The translations under genes were made by a program, and so were the position numbers. A stretch of DNA of 30,813 nucleotides from Actinomycetota bacterium (GTDB taxonomy: Bacteria > Actinomycetota > Humimicrobiia > Humimicrobiales > Humimicrobiaceae), in NCBI GenBank assembly GCA_018400395.1, contig JAGYMN010000004.1, forward strand, positions 1 to 30,813, in the 5' to 3' direction. Under the pieces are notes generated by a model. The model had not been told where the DNA came from. It saw only the letters and a program-made list of their open reading frames with translations, and searched no databases. Shown here one piece after another: positions 7,410-15,205 of the stretch (its first letter is position 1; each line of letters starts with the position of its first letter).

Positions 7410-8736
7410 TATTTACCTTACCGGCAATCTTACCAATCAAATAAAAAGACATTGCTTTTTCAATTTTTAGATCTATTATTTTTCCTATCAGATCCCTGTT
7501 TCCGCTGAATATTACAATCATATTATTTTCCATCCTGCCCTCAAGCATTTTTTCATTTTTAGGGCTTAAACCTTCTACCAGTACTTTAACTATTTTCCCG
7601 ATATATTGTTCATTTACTTCAAACGATATCCGGTTCTGTACTTCAATAAGTTCTTTAAACCAGTTCTTTTTTTCTGTCATTTTTACAGGGTCAGGCATTA
7701 ATGCGGCAGGTGTTCCTTTTCTTGGAGAATATATGAAAGTAAATGCACGTGCAAACCTTACCTGCTTTACAATTTCAAGCGTATCATTAAAATCAGCTCT
7801 TTCTTCTCCGGGAAAACCAACTATAGTATCCGTGGTTATAGAACAGTTATCAATATTATTTTTTATATTTTCTATAATACTAATATAATCTTCTCTTGAA
7901 TATTTTCTCCGCATCAGTTTTAGGATCCTGTTTGAACCTGATTGAAGAGGAAGATGGATATGGTTTACAATATTATTTCTTTCTTTTATTATCTGTATAA
8001 GATCTTCTGAAAAATCTTTTGGGTTTGAAGTCATAAATCTTATTCTTTTAAGACCTTTGATGTCCGAAACTTTTTCAAGAAGGTCTGAAAAACATATTTT
8101 ATCATCCAGATCCTTACCGTAAGAGTTTACATTCTGACCAACAAGTGTAACTTCGATTACACCTTCTTCTATAAGCTTTTTAACATATTCTATTATTAAA
8201 TCAGGTTTAAAGGACAGTTCTCTCCCTCTTACATACGGAACAATACAAAATGAACAAAAATTATTACATCCTATCGAAACCGGTAAGAGTGCCTTATATT
8301 TATTTATTCTTCTGACTTCATAAAGGGGATATAGTGAACCTTTTTTAATCACGGAACATACATTTTTAATTCCAGAAATTCTTTTTTCTATAAGTAAAGG
8401 AAGTTCTGAAATATTATGGGTGCCGAATACTATATCCACAAATGGAAATTTTTCCTGTATTTCTATTCCCATGTTCTGGGCAACACATCCGCCCACACAA
8501 ATAAGAATATCATCTCCTCTTTGTTTTTTTATATTCTTGAATCTTCCAAGATGGCCAAACAGCTTATTTTCTGCTTTTTCCCTTACAGCGCATGTATTAA
8601 TTACTATAATGTCTGCCTTATCTGAAGATAAGATTCTTCTGTATCCAAGTTTTTCGAGATAAAACAATATACGTTCAGAGTCATATTCATTCATCTGGCA
8701 GCCAAATGTTTCTATGTAAGCTTTTTTAAAACCCAT
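7381..8736 (-). CDS. miaB: tRNA-2-methylthio-N6-dimethylallyladenosine synthase
   Basis: Radical-SAM methylthiotransferase converting i6A37 to ms2i6A37. The 451 residues show all three expected parts. The N-terminal UPF0004 domain has auxiliary cluster ligands C13 (FGCQMNEYDS), C49 (NTCAVREKAENK) and C84 (GGCVAQ). The radical SAM CxxxCxxC is C157, C161, C164 (GCNNFCSFC). A C-terminal TRAM RNA-binding domain occupies roughly 380-440. The NTCAVREKAENK form separates MiaB from MtaB and RimO relatives. It is followed by miaA in the same operon, so enzyme and substrate-maker are co-expressed. The start ATG has only a distant AGGT upstream. Confidence 0.97.
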   Translation of the reverse strand: MGFKKAYIETFGCQMNEYDSERILFYLEKLGYRRILSSDKADIIVINTCAVREKAENKLFGHLGRFKNIKKQRGDDILICVGGCVAQNMGIEIQEKFPFVDIVFGTHNISELPLLIEKRISGIKNVCSVIKKGSLYPLYEVRRINKYKALLPVSIGCNNFCSFCIVPYVRGRELSFKPDLIIEYVKKLIEEGVIEVTLVGQNVNSYGKDLDDKICFSDLLEKVSDIKGLKRIRFMTSNPKDFSEDLIQIIKERNNIVNHIHLPLQSGSNRILKLMRRKYSREDYISIIENIKNNIDNCSITTDTIVGFPGEERADFNDTLEIVKQVRFARAFTFIYSPRKGTPAALMPDPVKMTEKKNWFKELIEVQNRISFEVNEQYIGKIVKVLVEGLSPKNEKMLEGRMENNMIVIFSGNRDLIGKIIDLKIEKAMSFYLIGKIAGKVNNVRDACAAK

Positions 8737-8805
8737 AATTAAAAATAAAGTGTTACCTATAAATAATATAGAATGTTTTTAAGATATGTTAAAACCGGGA
8801 CTCAT

Positions 8806-9078
8806 TCATCTTGATTCAATAGTAATAACGATAGCTGTCTTCGTTTCTCCGTTAACTTCTATATCCTTAAAGAAAGGTATACATATAATTTCCTGGCCCG
8901 TGGGAGCAATAAAACCCCTGGCAATTGCGACACCCTTTATTGCCTGATTAAGTGCTCCTGCTCCTATCGTCTGTACCTGAACCTTTTGCTCAGACCTTAT
9001 AATACCAGCTATTGCGCCTGCTACTGAATTTGGTTTTGTTTTTGAGGATACCTTCAATAGTCTTATTTCTTTTTCCAT
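8806..9078 (-). CDS. spoVS: SpoVS family protein (stage V sporulation protein S)
   Basis: A 90-residue member of the SpoVS family, an Alba-like small protein that affects septation and spore coat steps in Bacillus and also occurs in many bacteria that do not sporulate. Typical features are VSSKTKPNSVAGAIAG near the N-terminus and the central GAGALNQAIKGVAIARGF. The gene lies between the GHKL ATPase (12 bases upstream) and miaB (69 bases downstream) in the rny-led operon. No other sporulation gene is visible, so its presence does not show that the organism forms spores. A nucleic-acid-binding role alongside RNase Y is possible by fold but is inference. The ribosome binding site is weak, suggesting coupling. 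Confidence 0.93.
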   Translation of the reverse strand: MEKEIRLLKVSSKTKPNSVAGAIAGIIRSEQKVQVQTIGAGALNQAIKGVAIARGFIAPTGQEIICIPFFKDIEVNGETKTAIVITIESR

Positions 9079-9090
9079 ATTTTTGCTGCG

Positions 9091-10254
9091 TTACTTGCCC
9101 TCTTTGTCAATAAGTTCAATTATTATCTTAATTATATTATTACTTCTACTAAATTTAATATCTTTATCAACATTCAAAAAATATTTTTCTCCCAGTCTAT
9201 TGAATTCATCTTTTAGTAATCTAATTATAACCTTTATTTCTTCATCTTTAAACCTGCTTGCAAGTCTTGCTTCATCAAATAATCTTAACTTAAGATCTTT
9301 TTTATTTATTTTTTTTAACCCATTATTGTTATCTCCGGACGTATGTACATCTATAACTGTATGATTTAAAAGTTCAAGTTTTAATGGATTAAGAGGTTGT
9401 ATTTCATTATATATTATCCTCTGTATCCCTCTTTTGGAAATATCCATATTAAATATTTTTTCGGCTATTTTTTCCATCAGATTATAATTATCTGTAAGAG
9501 CAGGTATTTCTGTTACTTTTATATTTTTTCTTGAAATAAAATCATCCAGTTCTTCCCATTCGTTAAATTTTGGATAATCAATATCCTGGTTTTTTCTCTT
9601 TAAATCTTCCCTAATTGTTGCCAGTATCTGTATTGGGCTGCCATAATAAAAATTTATATCCCTGTACTGTACCTGAAATTCTATAATAGTCTTTATAATA
9701 TTGTTTACACCACCAATTATGTTAACATCGTCATCCGTTTTAATTATTTCAGGAATAAGAGACTGGTCTTTTTTTTCAGGAAGGTCATCAAGGTTTATAT
9801 CCAGGAAAAAAGATGCGCCCCTTGATTTACCTGAAAAGGTGAGTATTATATCTCTTACATTTAACTTTATCGAGAAAAGCGCCATTCCCCTTCCATGAAA
9901 CCCGTAAGAATCTTTTATCCCATTTTCAAGCTTGGATGTTACTCTGGCTTCAAATATTAGATCCTTAAGATTTTCCGGTATTCCATTACCGTCATCTATG
10001 AAATGTATAAACCTTGATTTATCCTTTATTTTTTTTGTTCCTATGAATATATTCTTACTCCCGGCATCCCTGCTGTTTCTCAGCAATTCCAGGAATATAT
10101 CTTCCACACAGTTTATATCCTGGAATGCCTGTCTTCTTTCAGCCTCAGATATCTTTAACCTTACATATCCGTCACCCAGGTCTTCTTCTATGCTAAGAGA
10201 ATCCTTAATGTTTAACTGTTCTAAAAATCTGCTTAAATCAGTGCTATTTTGCAT
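9091..10254 (-). CDS. uncharacterised GHKL (Bergerat-fold) ATPase
   Basis: I do not recognise a named family. The N-terminal part carries the GHKL ATP-binding motifs: an N-box with E56 and N60 followed by D63-A64-G65 (ELLRNSRDAG), a G1 box DDGNGIP (87-93), and a glycine-rich lid GFHGRGMAL (118-126). R59/D63/G65 resemble the MutL/Hsp90/topoisomerase branch more than two-component kinases, and no histidine phosphoacceptor domain or transmembrane segment is seen. Residues 150-387 match no domain I can name; they are charged and lysine-rich. The start overlaps the end of rny by 11 bases and spoVS begins 12 bases after its stop, so the three are translated from one mRNA. Possible roles are ATP-driven clamp or chaperone action on RNA or DNA; none can be shown from sequence. 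Confidence 0.8.
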   Translation of the reverse strand: MQNSTDLSRFLEQLNIKDSLSIEEDLGDGYVRLKISEAERRQAFQDINCVEDIFLELLRNSRDAGSKNIFIGTKKIKDKSRFIHFIDDGNGIPENLKDLIFEARVTSKLENGIKDSYGFHGRGMALFSIKLNVRDIILTFSGKSRGASFFLDINLDDLPEKKDQSLIPEIIKTDDDVNIIGGVNNIIKTIIEFQVQYRDINFYYGSPIQILATIREDLKRKNQDIDYPKFNEWEELDDFISRKNIKVTEIPALTDNYNLMEKIAEKIFNMDISKRGIQRIIYNEIQPLNPLKLELLNHTVIDVHTSGDNNNGLKKINKKDLKLRLFDEARLASRFKDEEIKVIIRLLKDEFNRLGEKYFLNVDKDIKFSRSNNIIKIIIELIDKEGK

Positions 10255-11785
10255 ATTCTATTGCCCGGCTTTCCCTTATTACAGTAACCTTTATCTGTCC
10301 CGGATACTCCATCTCGCTTTCAATCTTATTGGCTATATCCCTGGCAATCACAACTGCCATATTTTCATCCACTTCCTCAGGTTTTACCATCACCCTTATC
10401 TCTCTTCCGGCCTGTATTGCAAAAGCTTTTTCTATTCCTTTAAATTCTGCAGCTATTCTTTCAAGCGATTCAAGTCTTTTAACATAACTTTCAAGTGTTT
10501 CTCTCCTGGCTCCAGGTCTTCCTCCTGATATCTGATCTGAAGCCTGTATTATTACATCCAGAATAGATTTAACTTCAACTTCATTATGGTGTGCTTCAAT
10601 TGCATGGCATATTTCTTCATCTTCGTGAAGTCTCCTGGCAAGTTCTGCACCAATTATAGCATGCGAACCATCAATATCATGCGTAAGTGCTTTCCCGATA
10701 TCATGTAATAATCCTGCTCTTTTTGCCTTTTTGATGTTCATGCCCAGCTCAGCAGCTATTATCCCTGCAATATATGCCACCTCTTTTGAATGAAGAAGAA
10801 CATTCTGCCCATAGCTTGTCCTGTATTTCAATCTTCCAAGCACCTTTATAATCCCCTGGTTTAATCCTGATATACCAGTATCAAATACAGCCTGCTCCCC
10901 CTCAAGTTTTATTTCATTATTTATTATTTTGCTTGCTTTTTCATACATCTCTTCTATGCGTGCAGGATGTATCCTTCCATCCATTATAAGGTTTTCAAGT
11001 GTAACCCTTGCTATTTCCCTCCTCACCGGATCAAATGAAGACAGTATTACTGCTTCGGGTGTATCATCTACTATTATATTTATCCCTGTAAGATTTTCGA
11101 ATACTCTTATATTCCTTCCTTCTCTCCCTATTATCCTTCCCTTCATCTCATCATTTGGAAGATTTACAACCGAAACCGTTGTCTCGCTAACATGGTCTAT
11201 TGCACATCTCTGTATGGCCTGCGAGATTATTTTTCTCGCCGCTTTATCTGAATCTTCCTTAAGCCTTGCTTCTATTTCTCTTATCTTTTTGGCTGCTTCA
11301 TATTTAGCATCATCTTCAATCTTTTTCGTCAGTATGGCCTTTGCTTCTTCCCTGGTAAGTTCAGCAATAGCTTCCAGCCTCAAAATCTCCTTCTTTAATA
11401 TTTCATCAAGTTTTTTATCCTTCGCATCCAGTTCATTTATTCTGTTTCCCATTGACTGTTCTTTTTTATCCAGATAAAAAGCTTTCTTTTCAAGAGACTC
11501 CTCCCTGTTCATCAACCTGTCTTCTATCTTTTTTAATTCAGATTTTTGTTTCCTTATTTCATCCTCTATAGAGCTCTTAAGCTGCTGAATTTCTTCCTTA
11601 CCCTCCAGAATAGCTTCTTTTTTTATTGTACTGGCCTCTTTTTTTGCATTCTCCAAAAGCATGGATGCTTTTTCTGAAGCAGATCCTGCTTTGTTATCGA
11701 TAATGTATTTTCGGTAGAAAAATCCTATAAAGAATCCTGCGATAATAGAAATTAAAATTATCAAAAGTATTACCCATATATCCAT
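10244..11785 (-). CDS. rny: ribonuclease Y
   Basis: Membrane-anchored endoribonuclease starting mRNA decay in Gram-positive-type bacteria. The 513 residues show the full order: an N-terminal transmembrane helix (about 4-22), a long charged coiled coil (about 35-190, rich in K/E), a KH RNA-binding domain with GRIIGREGRN (216-225), and a metal-dependent HD domain with H332 and the H361-D362 pair in LLHDIGK. The ATG is preceded by AGGAGGT seven bases upstream, the strongest ribosome binding site in the window. A hairpin with a T-run abuts that site (11801-11832), and the non-coding stretch before it is 411 bases. It is the first gene of the eight-gene operon ending with hflX. Confidence 0.97.
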   Translation of the reverse strand: MDIWVILLIILISIIAGFFIGFFYRKYIIDNKAGSASEKASMLLENAKKEASTIKKEAILEGKEEIQQLKSSIEDEIRKQKSELKKIEDRLMNREESLEKKAFYLDKKEQSMGNRINELDAKDKKLDEILKKEILRLEAIAELTREEAKAILTKKIEDDAKYEAAKKIREIEARLKEDSDKAARKIISQAIQRCAIDHVSETTVSVVNLPNDEMKGRIIGREGRNIRVFENLTGINIIVDDTPEAVILSSFDPVRREIARVTLENLIMDGRIHPARIEEMYEKASKIINNEIKLEGEQAVFDTGISGLNQGIIKVLGRLKYRTSYGQNVLLHSKEVAYIAGIIAAELGMNIKKAKRAGLLHDIGKALTHDIDGSHAIIGAELARRLHEDEEICHAIEAHHNEVEVKSILDVIIQASDQISGGRPGARRETLESYVKRLESLERIAAEFKGIEKAFAIQAGREIRVMVKPEEVDENMAVVIARDIANKIESEMEYPGQIKVTVIRESRAIEYAK

Positions 11786-11800
11786 TTTTATAACCTCCTG

Positions 11801-11832
11801 AAAAACAAAAAAGTCGAGAATAACCTCGACTT
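11801..11832 (-). terminator. intrinsic terminator/attenuator immediately before rny
   Basis: On the minus strand, AAGTCGAG (11832-11825), a six-base loop GTTATT, then CTCGACTT (11818-11811) form a perfect 8-bp stem followed by TTTTGTTTTT (11810-11801), and one base later the rny ribosome binding site. No room is left for a promoter between hairpin and start codon, so every rny mRNA must read through it. It may end the upstream MinD transcripts, attenuate rny, or both. Confidence 0.65.
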
Positions 11833-12196
11833 ATAATATATCTACACAAATTTTTTATAACTAATGACTTTATAGATACTGATCTTGCTCTAATTAATAT
11901 CTGAGTAAAGTTTTTAAACTATAATAAAATTTATACTATTTTTAAAAGAAATCCTTTCAACTTTCTTAAAAATATATCATTAGCAATATTTTATTAATAT
12001 AGAGCCTATAATATTATTTATATAATAGCAATTTATTGCTAATAACCCTAAAAAATGTGTAAATAATTATAAATCCGGTAATTCTTATATTTAAATACTT
12101 TGTTTATTTTATCTTATAAATTCTACTTAAGTCAATACAAAACCTGTCTTAAGGCTAAATCCTTCCAGATTTTATTATACCATGTTTACACATATT
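11833..12196. other. non-coding stretch upstream of rny with repeated TAGCAAT palindromes
   Basis: No plausible ORF. TTAGCAATA (11980-11988) is the exact complement of TATTGCTAA (12034-12042). The second arm can instead pair locally as TAGCAA-TTTA-TTGCTA (12026-12041). The two foldings exclude each other. The rest is AT-rich with frequent stops in all frames. Confidence 0.4.
12174..12182 (-). promoter_or_regulatory. extended -10 promoter candidate for the rny operon
   Basis: The minus strand reads TGGTATAAT, a perfect extended -10 (TGnTATAAT), just after the stop of the second MinD gene. No good -35 is present, as is common for extended -10 promoters. A start near 12167 would give rny a leader of about 380 bases ending in the hairpin at 11801-11832. 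Confidence 0.45.
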
Positions 12197-13066
12197 CTAA
12201 GAATACAGTATCTTCTTTAATTTATCCCAGAACTCAATAATCTTTTTTGCTGCGGGACTTTTTGGATTATCTACTATAAATTGTTTCCTGGAGAGTGCCT
12301 CGGGTACCATTTCGTCATAAGGTATCTTCCCGAGAAGTGTAAGGTCATTATCCCTGCAGTAATCAGATATAATCCTGCTGTTCTTCTCATTTATATCTGA
12401 TTTATTAATGCAGGCAAAAGTTTCAATATTAAAAAATTTTGTTAATTCATGTGCTTTTTTAAAATCACTAATTCCAGAAAGTGTTGGTTCTGTTACTATC
12501 AGGGCATAATCAACTCCATTCAAAGAAGAAATAACCGGGCAACCAATACCGGGGGCGCCGTCTATCAGTATAGCTTTTTTATTATTATTTACTGCAATAT
12601 CTTCAGCAATTTCCCTGATCCTTGATACTATAAGCCCGGAATTTTCTGATCCCGGATCCAGTTTGGCATGGACCATCGGTCCATATTTAGTTTCGGATAT
12701 GTAATATGTTCCCTGCTTTTCAGAAAACAGTTCTATTGCATCTACTGGACATATTTCTTCGCAGACACCACAACCCTCACACTTTATTGGATCTATTTTA
12801 ATATCTGTTTCAGAATCACTTATTGCCATAAACCTGCAGGCCTCCTCACATTTACCACACTGTATGCATTCACCTGTTACCCTTGCTGCTTCACCTCCAA
12901 TAAAATCATTGCTTTCTTTTATAACAGGCGAAAGCATTATATGCAGATTTGCAGCGTCCACGTCACAATCCACAGATACCTGGTCCCCTGCAAGTTTTAT
13001 AAAACTTGAAGTTATGGTTGTCTTTCCAGTACCGCCTTTCCCGCTTATTATACTAATTTGTTTCAT
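12197..13066 (-). CDS. MinD-superfamily ATPase with inserted 2[4Fe-4S] ferredoxin domain
   Basis: Member of the P-loop ATPase group carrying a ferredoxin insert (COG1149 type). Deviant Walker A GKGGTGKT lies at 9-16. The insert has two complete CxxCxxCxxxC motifs: C67, C70, C73, C77 and C96, C99, C102, C106. A switch motif IDGAPGIGCP follows in the second half. The 289 residues are usual. The ATG overlaps the TGA of the preceding paralogue (ATGA) and has AAAGGA upstream, so the pair is translationally coupled and probably forms a heterodimer. In anaerobes such pairs accompany NifX-like proteins; in Desulfovibrio, ATPases of this kind belong to the orange-protein complex. Cytoplasmic; substrate unknown. 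Confidence 0.88.
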   Translation of the reverse strand: MKQISIISGKGGTGKTTITSSFIKLAGDQVSVDCDVDAANLHIMLSPVIKESNDFIGGEAARVTGECIQCGKCEEACRFMAISDSETDIKIDPIKCEGCGVCEEICPVDAIELFSEKQGTYYISETKYGPMVHAKLDPGSENSGLIVSRIREIAEDIAVNNNKKAILIDGAPGIGCPVISSLNGVDYALIVTEPTLSGISDFKKAHELTKFFNIETFACINKSDINEKNSRIISDYCRDNDLTLLGKIPYDEMVPEALSRKQFIVDNPKSPAAKKIIEFWDKLKKILYS

Positions 13067-13899
13067 TTATTTTCCTTTTCTATCAAGTCTATTACTGCCA
13101 TAAATCTTTTTATCCATTTTTTATTGTATTCCGGCATGGTTATACCATCTGAGTATGCTTTTGCAATATTTATATCATTTGGTATTTTTTCAAGGATTTT
13201 AATATTATTTTTATCACAGAATCGCTCTACCGAATCATCCCCGATCCCATCACGGTTTATTATAACTCCATGAGGTATTCCGAGTTTTCTTAAAACTTCC
13301 GCTGATATTTCCAGGTCATTGAGCCCAAACGGGGTCGGTTCTGTAACCAGAATGCAAAAATCACTATTTTTTACAGATGCGACCATGGGACATGATGTAC
13401 CGGGTGGACAGTCTATTATCACTGTCTGTTTTTCATCAATATATTCATCAAGTTTTGCCTGTACTGTAACTGTACGAAGGCTTCCAGGGTTAAGGTCTCC
13501 CATTATGAAATCAATTCCCGGACTTGCCCTCCCCCTAATAATTTTTCCTACCTCAATATCTCTCTCTTTTACAGCACCAGGCGGGCCTACAAGCAGGCAG
13601 CCGCCGCAGCCGTGGCATAGTTCAGGGAAAAAAACTACCTTTCCCCTTACATATGCAACAGCATTATAGCGGCAGAACTCAACACATTTGCTGAAATCAG
13701 CACCCGTTTCAGTTAAAAAATATGGCTGCCTCATTGTAACTTTTTCTACATTTTTTATATCAGGTTTCAAAAAAATACTTGCATTTGGAGCTTCTACATC
13801 ATAATCAAGAAACTGGCAGTATTCAATTGACCTGGCTATGCCTACCGCCACAGAAGTCTTTCCTGTGCCACCTTTTCCGCTCGCTATAGAAATCTTCAA
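13063..13899 (-). CDS. MinD-superfamily ATPase with degenerate ferredoxin insert
   Basis: Paralogue of the following gene; 278 residues from a TTG start at 13897-13899. I chose this start because it gives the normal N-terminus MKISIASGKGG, has GGAG five bases upstream, and begins one base after the stop of the NifX-like gene; an upstream ATG (13956) would overlap that gene by 56 bases. Walker A GKGGTGKT lies at 8-15 and IDCPPGTSCP in the second half. The ferredoxin insert is incomplete: of eight expected ligands only C72, C76, C95, C98 and C101 remain. G66 and F69 replace the first two of cluster one and G105 the last of cluster two. It may bind one altered cluster, share one with its partner, or use the cysteines otherwise. 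Confidence 0.85.
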   Translation of the reverse strand: MKISIASGKGGTGKTSVAVGIARSIEYCQFLDYDVEAPNASIFLKPDIKNVEKVTMRQPYFLTETGADFSKCVEFCRYNAVAYVRGKVVFFPELCHGCGGCLLVGPPGAVKERDIEVGKIIRGRASPGIDFIMGDLNPGSLRTVTVQAKLDEYIDEKQTVIIDCPPGTSCPMVASVKNSDFCILVTEPTPFGLNDLEISAEVLRKLGIPHGVIINRDGIGDDSVERFCDKNNIKILEKIPNDINIAKAYSDGITMPEYNKKWIKRFMAVIDLIEKENK

Positions 13900-13900
13900 T

Positions 13901-14293
13901 TTATCTCCGGCCTCTCTTTCCGTGACCTGGGCCTGCCCCGTATTTATGCCCCACATTTGGTGATGAGATTAAGCCCAGTGTACCTTTCTTAAAATTATCT
14001 ATTGCCTCCTTTACGGTACCCGATACTCCTGAATATACCTTTATTCCTGCTGAATCAAGAACACGGAAGGCATTTGGCCCTATATTTGTTGTTATAAGGA
14101 CATCTGCATTCATATCTGATACGGCCTGTGCAGCCTGTACTCCGGCACCGCCATAAGCACTCTGGCCTGAATTATTTATCGCTTCAAATGTATCTTTATC
14201 AGTATCATATAATAAATAATATGGACATCTTCCAAATCTTGGATCTACTGAAGATTCCGGTGTTTTACCGCTTGAAGTTATTGCCACTATCAT
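13901..14293 (-). CDS. NifX/NifB-C-terminal-like (Nitro_FeMo-Co domain) protein
   Basis: A 130-residue single-domain protein of the dinitrogenase iron-molybdenum cofactor family. Visible are the starting strand MIVAITSSG, DPRFGRCPYYLLYD (17-30), the YGGAGVQAAQ helix region, and TNIGPNAFRVLDSAGI, all typical of the metal-sulfur-cluster-binding fold. The C-terminal tail is short, glycine-rich and basic with histidines (GHKYGAGPGHGKRGRR), a possible metal-binding tail. No nitrogenase genes occur here, so a role in nitrogen fixation is not supported. In Desulfovibrio the related orange protein binds a Mo-Cu-S cluster. The stop is one base before the TTG of the next MinD-type gene, implying tight coupling. 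Confidence 0.88.
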   Translation of the reverse strand: MIVAITSSGKTPESSVDPRFGRCPYYLLYDTDKDTFEAINNSGQSAYGGAGVQAAQAVSDMNADVLITTNIGPNAFRVLDSAGIKVYSGVSGTVKEAIDNFKKGTLGLISSPNVGHKYGAGPGHGKRGRR

Positions 14294-14324
14294 CCTTCCC
14301 CCCTACACTTTCATAAAAATGTCG

Positions 14325-14762
14325 TTAAATAAAATCAATTAATCTTTTACCGCATTCGGGACACTTTATCTTACTTATTTTATATTTCTGTTCTTTTTCA
14401 CCTATATCATTACTTTTTATTCTGTAATGATAAATACCCTTAAGACATTTTGTCCTCTTTATTTCATTGTTCTTTATATAATTTCCACCTTCAAACTTTA
14501 TTGCTTTTCCCTCGATAATAGAATTTATTATTTTTTTCCTTGCAGATTTCAAAAGTCTTTGAAAAGTAGATCTGGATATTCCCATACTTTCAGCTGCACT
14601 TTTTTGGTCGAGCTCCTGGCTGTCTTTAAGATTCAATGCTTCAATCTCTTCAAGGTTAAGTGTCTCCTCCTCAAGCTTTTCAAGGGATATTCCATTGGGC
14701 TTATAATAAACATAAAGAGGTACTGTTGTTACGATCTTATCTATAAATGGTCTTGCACTCAT
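14325..14762 (-). CDS. DUF134 (UPF0251) family DNA-binding protein, divergent copy
   Basis: A 145-residue protein with a helix-turn-helix resembling sigma-70 region 4 (about 51-78: LDQKSAAESMGISRSTFQRLLKSA), followed by the strand pair IIEGKAIKFEGGNY typical of DUF134. The family normally ends in a zinc-ribbon with two CxxC pairs; here only C106 and the pair C134/C137 (CPECG) remain, so zinc binding may be altered. It sits between two NifX-like genes (gap 21 and 31 bases) and is the likely regulator of the cluster. A purine-rich AGGAGG lies about 11-12 bases upstream of the ATG. Regulator role is inferred from the HTH and context. Confidence 0.82.
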   Translation of the reverse strand: MSARPFIDKIVTTVPLYVYYKPNGISLEKLEEETLNLEEIEALNLKDSQELDQKSAAESMGISRSTFQRLLKSARKKIINSIIEGKAIKFEGGNYIKNNEIKRTKCLKGIYHYRIKSNDIGEKEQKYKISKIKCPECGKRLIDFI

Positions 14763-14783
14763 ATTAACCTGCCCCTCCTTTAA

Positions 14784-15167
14784 TTACTCTTTTTCATGGT
14801 CGCACTCACTTTTTTCCAGACCATAACCCTTTCCGGAACCAGGTATACACGGACTTTCACCTTCATCCAGGGCATTATTTAAGAGATCTTTTATAACATC
14901 ATCTATCTTCCCTCCTATTCCAACCATCACATTAATTTTTTTTTGCTGGAATAATTCCCTTGCCCTTATTCCCATTCCTCCTGTTATAACAGTATCTATA
15001 TTTATACTATTAAAGTAGTCAGGGAGTAATCCGGGGTTATGACCGGGATTGTCAATGTTTTTCCTTCCCTTAATCTTTCCATCCGATATATCTACAACTA
15101 CAAATTTTGGACACCTGCCAAAATGTTCTGCTACCCTGCCATTTTCAACCGGTATTGCTATTTTCAA
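14784..15167 (-). CDS. NifX-like (Nitro_FeMo-Co domain) protein, second copy
   Basis: A 127-residue single-domain protein of the same fold as the NifX-like gene at 13901-14293. MKIAIPVENG at the start, AEHFGRCPKFVVVD (13-26), and TVITGGMGIRARELFQQKKI in the middle are characteristic. The C-terminal tail is acidic with Cys and His (SECDHEKE), unlike the basic glycine-rich tail of the other copy. The start is TTG (15165-15167) with AAAGG about six bases upstream; no ATG lies nearby in frame. It follows the metallo-beta-lactamase-fold gene by 38 bases. The metal or cluster it carries cannot be read from sequence. Confidence 0.87.
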   Translation of the reverse strand: MKIAIPVENGRVAEHFGRCPKFVVVDISDGKIKGRKNIDNPGHNPGLLPDYFNSINIDTVITGGMGIRARELFQQKKINVMVGIGGKIDDVIKDLLNNALDEGESPCIPGSGKGYGLEKSECDHEKE

Positions 15168-15205
15168 GTTTTGCCTTTCTTTTTTTTATAATTATAACCA
15201 TTTAT

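Noticed and set aside
8806..9078. Evidence for endospore formation from spoVS
   Set aside because: SpoVS is widespread in non-sporulating bacteria and no other sporulation gene is in the window.
10929..11477. A 182-codon open frame opposite rny
   Set aside because: It is antisense to the KH and coiled-coil coding region of rny; its serine/isoleucine-rich product is what the reverse of lysine- and glutamate-rich coding sequence gives.
13900..13956. Upstream ATG giving a longer MinD-type protein
   Set aside because: It overlaps the NifX-like gene by 56 bases and adds residues absent from the family; the TTG at 13899 has a good ribosome binding site and the normal N-terminus.
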